Source: Enterococcus phoeniculicola ATCC BAA-412 (GTDB taxonomy: Bacteria; Bacillota; Bacilli; Lactobacillales; Enterococcaceae). From it: DNA of 64,000 bases. The position numbers were made by a program, and so were the translations under genes. Below the pieces are notes generated by a model that saw only the letters and a list, made by a program, of their open reading frames with translations, was not told where the DNA came from and did not search any database. Location: positions 183,324 through 247,323 of the forward strand of contig NZ_ASWE01000001.1 in assembly GCF_000407505.1 (NCBI RefSeq). Direction: 5' to 3'. Positions 56,740 to 64,000 of the stretch are shown here, in pieces. Position 1 is the stretch's first letter. Each line of letters starts with the position of its first letter.

Positions 56740-57666
56740 ATGATTTTAACATGTACAATGAATCCAGCAATCGATTTGTTTATTCGTACTGAATATTTAA
56801 CCCCTAAAAAAGTAAATCGAACGAGTGAAAATGATATTCAGCCAAATGGCAAAGGAGTAAACGTCTCGTTTATTTTAAAAATGTTAGGACTTGATAATAC
56901 TGCCACTGGGTTTATTGGAGGGTTTACAGGTGAATTTATCAAAGAAGAGCTAGAAAAAAAAGAAATAGAAACAGATTTTGTGTCAATTTCTGAGATCACT
57001 CGAATCAATGTATTCACAAATGTCCTAAATGAAAAAACGGAATATAAAATAGTAAATAAAGGACCGAATATAAAAAAAGAGTCGTTAAATGACTTAATGG
57101 ATAAACTATCAAAATTAGAAAAAAATGATCTTTTGATTGTTTCTGGCAGCTCACCTGAAGGAGTTACAGATGAGGATCTTCTTGAGATAGCAAAGCTAGC
57201 AAAAAAGAAAGAGATTAGGCTGGCAATTGATACAAGTTCAAAAATATTATTAGATGTTTTACCTTTTGAACCCTATTGTATTAAACCCAACGATGAAGAA
57301 TTAATGCAATTATTTAATTTAACGGAATTAACAACAGAAGATATCATTTACTATGGAAAGCAGCTTGTTGGACTAGGTGCAAAACAAGTCATCATTTCAT
57401 TAGGGGAAAACGGAGCCTATCTATTTAATCAGAATGAAATTTTGGTGGGAAATGCCCCAAAAGGAGAATTAGTTAACTCAGCATGTGCAGGAGATACGAT
57501 GTTAGCAACCTTTATAGGACTGCAAGAATTAGGTAAGACAACAGAAGAATCATTAAAAACTGCTATCGCAGCAGCAAGCTCAACTGCTTTTACGGAGGGG
57601 CTGACAGATTTTCTTAACGTTCCGTTATTAGAAAAAGAAATTACAATAAAAAAAGTGAGGGGATAA
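56740..57666 (+). CDS. PfkB-family hexose-phosphate kinase (LacC/FruK/TagK type)
   Basis: A 308-residue sugar kinase that phosphorylates a ketohexose phosphate to a 1,6-bisphosphate. It has the LacC/FruK start (ILTCTMNPAIDLFIRTEYL), PNGKGVNVSFILK and the catalytic SACAGDTMLATFIG. The gene is followed 2 bases later by a fructose-type PTS and then by LacD. With a PTS that phosphorylates at C1 and an aldolase for tagatose bisphosphate, the best reading is tagatose-1-phosphate kinase. 1-Phosphofructokinase is the alternative. AGAGGAG precedes ATG 56740. Confidence 0.85.
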   Translation: MILTCTMNPAIDLFIRTEYLTPKKVNRTSENDIQPNGKGVNVSFILKMLGLDNTATGFIGGFTGEFIKEELEKKEIETDFVSISEITRINVFTNVLNEKTEYKIVNKGPNIKKESLNDLMDKLSKLEKNDLLIVSGSSPEGVTDEDLLEIAKLAKKKEIRLAIDTSSKILLDVLPFEPYCIKPNDEELMQLFNLTELTTEDIIYYGKQLVGLGAKQVIISLGENGAYLFNQNEILVGNAPKGELVNSACAGDTMLATFIGLQELGKTTEESLKTAIAAASSTAFTEGLTDFLNVPLLEKEITIKKVRG

Positions 57667-57668
57667 TC

Positions 57669-59060
57669 ATGAAAGAATTTTACATTATTGCAGCAACAGG
57701 ATGTCCAACTGGGATTGCGCATACGTACATGGCTCAAGAGGCTTTGGAACAAGCAGCTAAAAAAGCAGGCGTAAAAATCAAAGTAGAAACACATGGTCAA
57801 ATTGGTATCGAAAATGAGTTAACAGATGAAGATATAAAATTGGCAGATGCTGTTATTATTGCAGCGGACAAAGATGTCCATGCTGAAAGATTCATCAATA
57901 AAAAGATAATAGATGTGTCTGTGAGTCAGGGAATTAAAAATGCTGAAAAATTGATTGCAGATGCTATTGCGGGAAAAGGCGAAATACACTATTCTGCAGA
58001 GTCAGAAAAAGTAGAAGAAACAAAAACAGAGAAAAATGGCAACAAAATTGGTCATAAAATTTATAAAGATTTAATGAACGGCGTGTCTCATATGTTGCCT
58101 TTTGTTGTTGGGGGCGGAGTATTAGTTGCACTATCATTTTTATGGGGAATCTACTCTGCTGAACCAGGGAATGTAGAATATAACCAGTTTGCAGCTACAT
58201 TAAAAGATATTGGCGGATTATCAATGGGTGCAATGGTTCCTATTTTGTCAGCTTATATTGCAGAAAGTATTGCCAAGCGTCCGGGGTTAGTTGCAGGGTT
58301 TGTTGGCGGCCTGATTGCATCTAATGGCGGGGCAGGCTTTTTAGGAGGGATTGTATCCGGTTTCTTAGCAGGGTACGTTATTGTACTCTTAGGAAAAGTG
58401 TTTGCAAAATTGCCTAAGGAATTAGATGGGTTAAAAGCAATCTTCTTATTTCCTGTTATAGGTGTATTCATTACGGGGCTGGCAATGCATTTCTTAGTCT
58501 CACCAATGAATGCAGTAAATGAGTCAATGATGGACTTCTTAGCTGGATTCCAAGGATCCAGTCCAATTGTTTTGGGAATTATTGTTGGTTGTATGTGTGC
58601 TTTTGATATGGGTGGACCAGTCAATAAGGCTGCATATGTAACAGGAACAGCACTTTTAGCTCAAGGAAACTTTTACTTTATGGCAGGTGTATCGGCAGCT
58701 TGTATTGCGCCACCACTTATCACAGGTGTAGCCTCTTTACTTTATGGAAAATACTTTGATCCAAATGATCGCAATGCTGGTTTGGTTAATATTATTTTAG
58801 GATCAACACATATTACTGAAGGAGCCATTCCATTTGCTGCAAAAGATCCATTAAGAGTATTACCGATTATGATGCTGGGCTCTTCAATTGCTGCGGTGTT
58901 AACGTATATCTTCAAAGTGCAAGTTCCAGCACCACATGGTGGTTTTCTTGTATTGCCAATTGTCACAGGAAAATTAGCTTGGTTAGGATCAATTTTAGCG
59001 GGTTCAGTAGTAGGGGGAATCTTACTAGGCGAATTACAAAAAAGAAAAAGTCGTAAATAA
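57669..59060 (+). CDS. Fructose-type PTS EIIBC component
   Basis: A 463-residue membrane transporter of the fructose PTS class. The N-terminal EIIB domain has its phosphorylated Cys12 in ATGCPTGIAHTYMAQ. A linker rich in Glu/Lys (about 110-125) leads to the EIIC domain with about 8-10 helices (MNGVSHMLPFVVGGGVL, FDMGGPVNKAAY, and GSTHITEGAIPFA, a substrate-site motif of this class). It takes up and phosphorylates a ketohexose at C1. The kinase and LacD neighbours suggest tagatose. Fructose itself is the alternative. Confidence 0.88.
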   Translation: MKEFYIIAATGCPTGIAHTYMAQEALEQAAKKAGVKIKVETHGQIGIENELTDEDIKLADAVIIAADKDVHAERFINKKIIDVSVSQGIKNAEKLIADAIAGKGEIHYSAESEKVEETKTEKNGNKIGHKIYKDLMNGVSHMLPFVVGGGVLVALSFLWGIYSAEPGNVEYNQFAATLKDIGGLSMGAMVPILSAYIAESIAKRPGLVAGFVGGLIASNGGAGFLGGIVSGFLAGYVIVLLGKVFAKLPKELDGLKAIFLFPVIGVFITGLAMHFLVSPMNAVNESMMDFLAGFQGSSPIVLGIIVGCMCAFDMGGPVNKAAYVTGTALLAQGNFYFMAGVSAACIAPPLITGVASLLYGKYFDPNDRNAGLVNIILGSTHITEGAIPFAAKDPLRVLPIMMLGSSIAAVLTYIFKVQVPAPHGGFLVLPIVTGKLAWLGSILAGSVVGGILLGELQKRKSRK

Positions 59061-59073
59061 GGAGAACTGAAAA

Positions 59074-59529
59074 ATGTCAATCATTTCAATAGATAACATA
59101 AAGTTAAACCAAGAGATATTCTCACAGCAAGAAGCTTTTTCAGTTATTGCAGAGCTTGCACAAACGCATGGATACAGCACTTCTATTAGTGAAGTTGTCA
59201 AAGGGTTAAATGAAAGAGAACTGGAAGGAACAACGGGGATGATGGATGGAATTGCCATCCCCCATTGTCAGTCAAAAAAAATTACTAAACCAGGAGTTTT
59301 CATTATTCGAACAAACGAAGGGATTGAGTGGCAGTCAATGGATGGGCAGCCAGTTCGACTAATTGTCAGCTTGTTAATTCCTGATGGTGAAGCTGGGACT
59401 ACACATTTAAAAGTATTGTCAACCATCGCTCGTATGTTAATGAAAGATGAGATAAAAACAGAACTACTTCAAGCGGAAAATAAAGAAGCTATTTATACGA
59501 TTTTAGAAGAGCATTTAAAAGGAGCGTAA
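59074..59529 (+). CDS. Fructose-type PTS EIIA component
   Basis: A 151-residue cytosolic phosphocarrier of the mannitol/fructose EIIA class. The phosphorylated His64 lies in [11 protein letters not shown]. It passes phosphate from HPr to Cys12 of the EIIBC protein 13 bases upstream. AAGGAG precedes ATG 59074. Confidence 0.92.
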   Translation: MSIISIDNIKLNQEIFSQQEAFSVIAELAQTHGYSTSISEVVKGLNERELEGTTGMMDGIAIPHCQSKKITKPGVFIIRTNEGIEWQSMDGQPVRLIVSLLIPDGEAGTTHLKVLSTIARMLMKDEIKTELLQAENKEAIYTILEEHLKGA

Positions 59530-59537
59530 CTAGATAC

Positions 59538-60530
59538 ATGAAAAAAATAAGTGAAAACAAATTAAAATTTATGAATCAACTATCAACTAAGGAAGGGATT
59601 ATTGCAGCTCTTGCAATTGATCAACGTGGGGCATTAAAAAAAATGCTTGCTTCTGAAGGATTTGAAGGGGATGTAGAGCAAGCAATTGTTGACTTTAAAA
59701 AGTTGGTGTCTGAAGAGCTAACGGCGTATTCATCTTCTATTTTATTAGATCCAGAATACGGATTGCCAGCTTCAAAAGTAAAAGTACCTGAATCGGGCTT
59801 GTTGTTGGCTTATGAACAAACAGGTTATGACGCAACGGAGGCTGGGCGTTTCCCAGATTTAATTCATGAATACTCTGCTTTAAGATTAAAAGAAGCTGGC
59901 GCAGATGCGGTCAAATTTTTACTTTACTATGATGTCGATGAGTCAGCAGAAATTAATGAACGTAAACATGCTTTTGTGGAACGTATTGGTTCTGAGTGTA
60001 TAGCCGAGGATATTCCTTTTTACCTAGAGCTGTTGTCTTATGATGCTAAAAACTCAGATAATACTAGTAAAGAATTTGCAAAAGTTAAACCTCATAAAGT
60101 AAACGATATGATGGCTGAATTTTCAAAAGAACGCTACAATGTAGATGTATTAAAAATGGAAGTTCCGGTTAATATGAACTATGTCGAAGGATTTGCTAAA
60201 TCGCTAGAGGATGTCGTTTATACAAAAGAAGAAGCAATGAAGCATTTTAAAGAACAAAGTGAGAAAACAGACCTGCCATATATTTTCTTAAGTGCAGGTG
60301 TCAGTGCCAAACTGTTTCAAGAGACACTATATTTTGCAAAGGAATCGGGCTCTCAATTCAATGGTGTTCTTTGTGGTCGTGCAACATGGAAAGACGGAGT
60401 AAGTGTATTTGTTAAAGAGGGAGAAACAGCGACTCGAAAATGGCTTCGTACAACTGGAAAACAAAATATGGATGCATTGAATGAAACGTTGGCTGATACC
60501 GCAACAACTTGGCATAAAAAATTAAATTAA
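59538..60530 (+). CDS. lacD: Tagatose 1,6-diphosphate aldolase
   Basis: A 330-residue class I aldolase splitting tagatose 1,6-bisphosphate to dihydroxyacetone phosphate and glyceraldehyde 3-phosphate. LacD-like segments are clear: [52 protein letters not shown] and [12 protein letters not shown]. The usual LacD length is about 325. There is no LacAB isomerase or LacEFG nearby, which argues against lactose/galactose 6-phosphate use and for entry as tagatose 1-phosphate. It is the last gene of the operon, and a hairpin element follows. Confidence 0.93.
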   Translation: MKKISENKLKFMNQLSTKEGIIAALAIDQRGALKKMLASEGFEGDVEQAIVDFKKLVSEELTAYSSSILLDPEYGLPASKVKVPESGLLLAYEQTGYDATEAGRFPDLIHEYSALRLKEAGADAVKFLLYYDVDESAEINERKHAFVERIGSECIAEDIPFYLELLSYDAKNSDNTSKEFAKVKPHKVNDMMAEFSKERYNVDVLKMEVPVNMNYVEGFAKSLEDVVYTKEEAMKHFKEQSEKTDLPYIFLSAGVSAKLFQETLYFAKESGSQFNGVLCGRATWKDGVSVFVKEGETATRKWLRTTGKQNMDALNETLADTATTWHKKLN

Positions 60531-60886
60531 AAGAAGAAACGACGGATAAAAAGAGTTGAGGGTGGGATATAACTAATTAAGTTCCACCCTCTAAATATTG
60601 GGAAGAGGTGTGACTCATCTTCACTGCATCTCGCTTTCATCAATCGCTAAAAGCGAGACGGAGAATTGAAGGATCGTTCTCAATAACTTTTATATATAGT
60701 ACTTAATTGGTTCTTAGAACGATACACTGCTGTTTGCGACCTCGTTCTCTTCTTTCTTCTATTTTCTCAGTGATTTCTCTCTACTACTTTGTTAAAATAG
60801 TTAAAAATTTTATTCGAAAAGATAGAAGATTTATCAAATAATGAATGTGTCTCTTATTAAAAAATGTCAATTGTGGAAAAACTGGA
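60531..60886. other. Intergenic region with a conserved hairpin repeat
   Basis: GAGGGTGGGATATAACT (60558-60574) pairs with AGTTCCACCCTC (60580-60591), a near match to the hairpin at 53.59 kb. The next 60 bases (GACTCATCTTCACTGCATCTCGCTTTCATC...) resemble, in inverted form, the 53.4-kb tandem repeat. This is a dispersed enterococcal intergenic element, probably acting as the terminator of the lacD operon. Confidence 0.55.
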
Positions 60887-60915
60887 TTGACATCGGTTTC
60901 AGAAAGTGATACTAT
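60887..60915 (+). promoter_or_regulatory. Promoter of the beta-glucoside operon
   Basis: Consensus -35 TTGACA (60887-60892), a 17-bp spacer and TACTAT (60910-60915). The transcript would start near 60922, about 57 bases before the first RAT sequence. Confidence 0.75.
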
Positions 60916-60978
60916 TTGACACAAGGCGAGATGTTATTACTTCGGGTAAGCAGGACGAGTCTTTCAAAAATGAAAAAT

Positions 60979-61008
60979 GGATGTTATCGCAGAAATGTGA
61001 GCAGGACC
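60979..61008 (+). promoter_or_regulatory. Ribonucleic antiterminator (RAT) 1
   Basis: GGATGTTATCGCAGAAATGTGAGCAGGACC fits the BglG/LicT-type RAT pattern (GGAT, GTTA, then GCAGGACC at the end). It overlaps the 5' arm of the terminator that follows by two bases, so the two structures exclude each other. Written out in pieces: GGATGTTATCGC then AGAAATGTGAGCAGGACC. Confidence 0.75.
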
Positions 61009-61053
61009 TATTTACGTGGCACAGAAATGTCGTGCAGGTAAGTGGGCTTTTTT
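61007..61053 (+). terminator. RAT-controlled terminator 1
   Basis: 5' arm CCTATTTAC (61007-61015) and 3' arm GTAAGTGGG (61038-61046), with an inner GCAC/GTGC stem and a T run to 61053. It is placed before the antiterminator gene, giving autoregulation. Confidence 0.75.
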
Positions 61054-61078
61054 ATTGCAATGATTAGCGGGGATAATT

Positions 61079-61912
61079 ATGATCATAAAACGAGTGCTAA
61101 ACAATAATACAGTGATATCTAGCAACAGCAAAGGGCTAGATGTTTTACTAATGGGTAAAGGGATTGCTTTTGGAAAGAAAAAAGGGGAAGACGTTGAGAT
61201 AGAAACTGTCGAGAAAACCTTTATTTTGCATGATAAAGCAACCCAAAGTCGATTTACAGAACTGATGATTGATGTTCCTATGGAGCAAATTTTAGTTTCT
61301 GAAAAAATCATTAACTTTGGAAAAATTAAACTTGGGAAAAGTTTAAATGAAATTATTTACGTCAATTTGACGGACCATGTACATTCTACCATCGAGCGCT
61401 ACAAAGAAGGGATTATCTTAAAAAATCCTTTGAGATGGGATATTGCCAGATTTTATCCCGATGAATACGCGGTTGGAGAAAAAGCAATTGAGATTATTCG
61501 AAATGAGTTAAACGTAAGCTTAGAAATTGATGAGGCAGCCTTTATAGCGACTCATTTTGTCAACGCGGAATTGACTCAAGGAAATGGGCTTGCCTATGAT
61601 ATCGCAGAAATCACCAAGCAAATCGAAAAAATTGTGAAGGACTATTATCGAACAGAATTTGATGAAACCTCACTAGATTATTATCGGTTTATCACACATG
61701 TGAAGTTCTTTTCACAACGCGTATTAATGGGAGATCATTATGATGATGCCGATGCAGAGCTTCTTGAAACACTTAAAAAAAAATATCACAATGAATATCA
61801 ATGTGCATTGAAAATCAAAGCATTTGTAGAGGCTGAATATAGGTATGACCTAAGCTCGACAGAACTATTGTATTTAACAGCACATATCAGAAGAATTACG
61901 AAAAATTTATAA
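61079..61912 (+). CDS. BglG/LicT-family transcriptional antiterminator
   Basis: A 277-residue RNA-binding antiterminator. The N-terminal CAT domain (1-55; MIIKRVLNNNTVISS) is followed by two PRD domains with the PTS-phosphorylatable His residues (His100 and His102 in LTDHVHSTIER, His159 in FIATHFVNAE, later THVKFF and LTAHIRR). Phosphorylation by the EII of this operon should turn it off without sugar. GCGGGGA precedes ATG 61079. Two RAT/terminator switches flank it. Confidence 0.95.
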   Translation: MIIKRVLNNNTVISSNSKGLDVLLMGKGIAFGKKKGEDVEIETVEKTFILHDKATQSRFTELMIDVPMEQILVSEKIINFGKIKLGKSLNEIIYVNLTDHVHSTIERYKEGIILKNPLRWDIARFYPDEYAVGEKAIEIIRNELNVSLEIDEAAFIATHFVNAELTQGNGLAYDIAEITKQIEKIVKDYYRTEFDETSLDYYRFITHVKFFSQRVLMGDHYDDADAELLETLKKKYHNEYQCALKIKAFVEAEYRYDLSSTELLYLTAHIRRITKNL

Positions 61913-61914
61913 CA

Positions 61915-61941
61915 GGATTGTTATCCAAACGGAGCATGACC
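61915..61941 (+). promoter_or_regulatory. Ribonucleic antiterminator (RAT) 2
   Basis: GGATTGTTATCC (61915-61926) continuing AAACGGAGCATGACC (61927-61941) is a close RAT match. It starts three bases after the antiterminator stop and overlaps the next terminator arm at GACC. Confidence 0.78.
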
Positions 61942-61985
61942 TAAGATAAGACTGATGATTCAGTCTATTTTAGGTCCTTTTTTAT
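61938..61985 (+). terminator. RAT-controlled terminator 2
   Basis: GACCTAAGATAAGACTGA (61938-61955) pairs with TTCAGTCTATTTTAGGTC (61959-61976) with few mismatches, then CTTTTTTATT. It makes PTS transporter expression depend on the antiterminator a second time. Confidence 0.85.
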
Positions 61986-61999
61986 TAGGAGGAGAAAAG

Positions 62000-63856
62000 A
62001 TGAACTATTCAGAATCAGCAAAGACTATTTTGCATGAAATTGGCAATGAAGAAAATATACAATCAGTGACGCACTGTATGACGCGTCTTCGATTTGTCTT
62101 AAAAGATGAGAAGCTGGTAAACGATGAAAAAGTAAAGAAAATCCCTGGTGTGATGGGTGTTATGAAAAAGGGGGGACAGTATCAAATTGTCATGGGAAAT
62201 GACGTCGCGAATTACTATAAGGCATTTACTAAATTAGGTAATTTTAATAATGAATCAGTGACAGAAACAGCAGAAAAGAAAAATCTTTTTGATGCGTTTG
62301 TTGATGTGATTTCGGGCTGTATGTCGCCATTGATTCCTGCACTTATCGGAGGTGGGATGATTAAAGTATTATTAATTTTACTTCCTTTATTAGGCTGGAT
62401 GAGTGATACTTCTCAAACCTTCCAAGTGTTAACCTTTTTTGGGGATGCTCCATTTTATTTCATGCCAATTATGCTGGCGTATACAGCAGCACAAAAATTT
62501 GGTGTGACACCCATGCTGGCAGTAACCGTAGGAGGAATTATGTTACATCCCAACTTTACTGAAATGGTTGGAAAAGGGGATGCAGTGAGTATATTTGGCT
62601 TACCTATTACATTAGCAACGTACAGTTCATCTGTGATCCCTATTTTATTGATGGTTTGGCTGATGAAGTATATTGAAGGAGTCTTTGATCGTTTGATTCC
62701 GACTGTTCTAAAAAGCTTTTTAAAACCGCTATTGGTCATCGTTATTTCAGGAATCTTGGCTTTGGTAGTTGTTGGTCCTCTAGGCACGTATGCAGGTCAA
62801 TTACTTTCAACGATTATTTTGTGGATTCAAGGTAAGGCTGGTTTCTTAGCACTAGGATTAATGGGTGCTTTTATGCCGCTAATTGTTATGACAGGGATGC
62901 ATTGGGCGTTTGCTCCTATCTTTTTAATTGCTTCTGTTCAAGCACCAGATGTCTTAATTTTACCTGCAATGTTGGCTGCAAATTTAGCACAAGGAGCGGC
63001 ATGTCTTGCGGTATCAATGAAAGCAAAAAATAAAAACTTAAAAACAGTTGCTTTAGCTTCAGGAATCTCTGCTTTGCTGGCGGGAGTAACAGAACCAGCT
63101 TTATATGGCGTGACGCTGAAATATAAAAAACCTCTTTATGCTGCAATGATTGCTGGCGGGATTTGCGGAGTGTACATGGGCTTCACTGGACTTTCTGCTT
63201 ATGCATTTGCTGTCCCTTCTTTAGTCGCTCTTCCTCAATTCATTGGTGGAGATGGCAACGGGAATATTATTAATGCAATTATTGTTGCGATAGCATCGAT
63301 TGTAATTACGTTTGTATTAACCATCGTTTTCGGCTTTGATGAAGAGAGTGAGCAAATGGAAGAAACAGTTGTCCCTTCAACGATTGAAGGCGGAAGTCAT
63401 GATCCTAAAAAAGTATTTTCTCCAGTAAATGGAGAAGTTGTTCCCCTAGAAAAAGTAAACGATTCAGCATTCTCTACAAAAATGATGGGAGAAGGAATTG
63501 CAATTCTTCCAAAAGAAAATCAAATTGTGGCACCTTTTAGCGGAACGATTGCTGCTATATTCCCTACAAAACATGCGATTGGTCTGGTAAGTGATTCAGG
63601 TATTGAATTGTTGATTCATGTCGGAATTGATACGGTTGAATTGAATGGAAAATACTTTGAAAGCTTCGTTGAGGCTGGAGACCATGTTGAAAAAGGACAA
63701 CTCTTATTAAAAGCAGATTTTGAAAAGATTAATGCGGCAGGCTACGATAGTATTACACCTGTTGTCGTAACAAATACAAACCAATATATTGATGTAGTAG
63801 CAAAAGATGAAATGACCAATACAACTGAAAATGAAGCAATTATATACGTGGTGTAA
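62000..63856 (+). CDS. Beta-glucoside PTS EIIBCA
   Basis: A 618-residue three-domain transporter in the order B-C-A. The EIIB phosphorylated Cys26 lies in THCMTRLRF. The EIIC part has about 10 helices, with GGMIKVLLILLPLLG and GVTEPALYGVTLKYKKP (the substrate-site GITEP-like motif). The C-terminal EIIA domain (about 475-618) has its active His in LLIHVGIDTVELNG. It imports and phosphorylates aryl- or oligo-beta-glucosides such as salicin, arbutin or cellobiose. I chose ATG 62000 because AGGAGG lies just upstream. A longer frame to 61955 would run through terminator 2. Confidence 0.93.
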   Translation: MNYSESAKTILHEIGNEENIQSVTHCMTRLRFVLKDEKLVNDEKVKKIPGVMGVMKKGGQYQIVMGNDVANYYKAFTKLGNFNNESVTETAEKKNLFDAFVDVISGCMSPLIPALIGGGMIKVLLILLPLLGWMSDTSQTFQVLTFFGDAPFYFMPIMLAYTAAQKFGVTPMLAVTVGGIMLHPNFTEMVGKGDAVSIFGLPITLATYSSSVIPILLMVWLMKYIEGVFDRLIPTVLKSFLKPLLVIVISGILALVVVGPLGTYAGQLLSTIILWIQGKAGFLALGLMGAFMPLIVMTGMHWAFAPIFLIASVQAPDVLILPAMLAANLAQGAACLAVSMKAKNKNLKTVALASGISALLAGVTEPALYGVTLKYKKPLYAAMIAGGICGVYMGFTGLSAYAFAVPSLVALPQFIGGDGNGNIINAIIVAIASIVITFVLTIVFGFDEESEQMEETVVPSTIEGGSHDPKKVFSPVNGEVVPLEKVNDSAFSTKMMGEGIAILPKENQIVAPFSGTIAAIFPTKHAIGLVSDSGIELLIHVGIDTVELNGKYFESFVEAGDHVEKGQLLLKADFEKINAAGYDSITPVVVTNTNQYIDVVAKDEMTNTTENEAIIYVV

Positions 63857-63868
63857 GGAGGAAAATAA

Positions 63869-64000
<132 letters not shown>

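Overview
The window is AT-rich chromosomal DNA from a low-GC Gram-positive bacterium, most likely an Enterococcus species. The basis is a Cas9 that resembles enterococcal type II-A enzymes along its whole length, LPKTG surface proteins, a Gls24/AmaP stress operon, an OadA-type oxaloacetate decarboxylase, putrescine carbamoyltransferase with agmatine deiminase, and many sugar PTS genes. I cannot fix the species from sequence alone.

Layout. 1-1.3 kb: end of oadA. 1.3-11.6 kb: a complete type II-A CRISPR-Cas locus with three arrays sharing one 36-bp repeat (8, 3 and 6 spacers). Two arrays lie upstream of cas9 under 177-bp leaders that differ at two bases, with two membrane-protein genes between them. 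The third array follows csn2. A tracrRNA gene sits on the minus strand just upstream of cas9, and cas9-cas1-cas2-csn2 overlap one another. 11.7-16.5 kb: an SDR enzyme, an LPXTG protein, an alpha/beta hydrolase and a PucR regulator. 16.6-23.9 kb: a PucR-divergent operon with a fused FdrA-YlbE protein, a DUF2877 (YlbF-type) protein, an MFS carrier, carbamate kinase and a DAACS carrier. This reads as an oxamate/oxalurate carbamoyltransferase module that makes ATP through carbamoyl phosphate. 24.7-32.9 kb: an agmatine/putrescine operon with putrescine carbamoyltransferase, a MATE transporter, an amidohydrolase, agmatine deiminase, a second carbamate kinase, a second deiminase paralogue with altered active-site residues, and an RpiR regulator.

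33-42.3 kb: an XpaC-like protein with a membrane partner, a PHP phosphoesterase, and a flavin redox cluster. The redox cluster has ApbE, a divergent LysR, an FMN reductase, a three-domain flavoprotein reductase carrying an ApbE target motif, and an OFA-family carrier. 43.4-51.1 kb: an SpaA/Cna-B-type LPXTG protein, a DUF5068-type lipoprotein, an Mga-like regulator and a frameshifted ribokinase, separated by long decayed-looking intergenic DNA. 51.6-53.3 kb: the AmaP-DUF2273-Gls24-GlsB envelope/alkaline-stress operon. 53.9-55.3 kb: a DUF3885-like gene and truA. 55.9-60.5 kb: an RpiR-controlled fructose-type PTS with a PfkB kinase and LacD aldolase, best read as tagatose use through tagatose 1-phosphate. 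61-64 kb: a beta-glucoside PTS operon under a BglG/LicT antiterminator with two visible RAT/terminator switches, running off the window in a GH1 6-phospho-beta-glucosidase.

How the genes fit together. Two neighbouring operons each end in their own carbamate kinase, so ureide-type and guanidine-type nitrogen compounds would both feed ATP synthesis by way of carbamoyl phosphate. A perfect cre match upstream of the first operon and a near-perfect one upstream of the second suggest both are used when preferred sugars run out, and the PTS operons at the right end fit the same fermentative lifestyle. The features most worth testing are the FdrA-YlbE fusion operon, the agmatine operon with a swapped transporter and a mutated AguA paralogue, and the three-array CRISPR locus with membrane genes between arrays.
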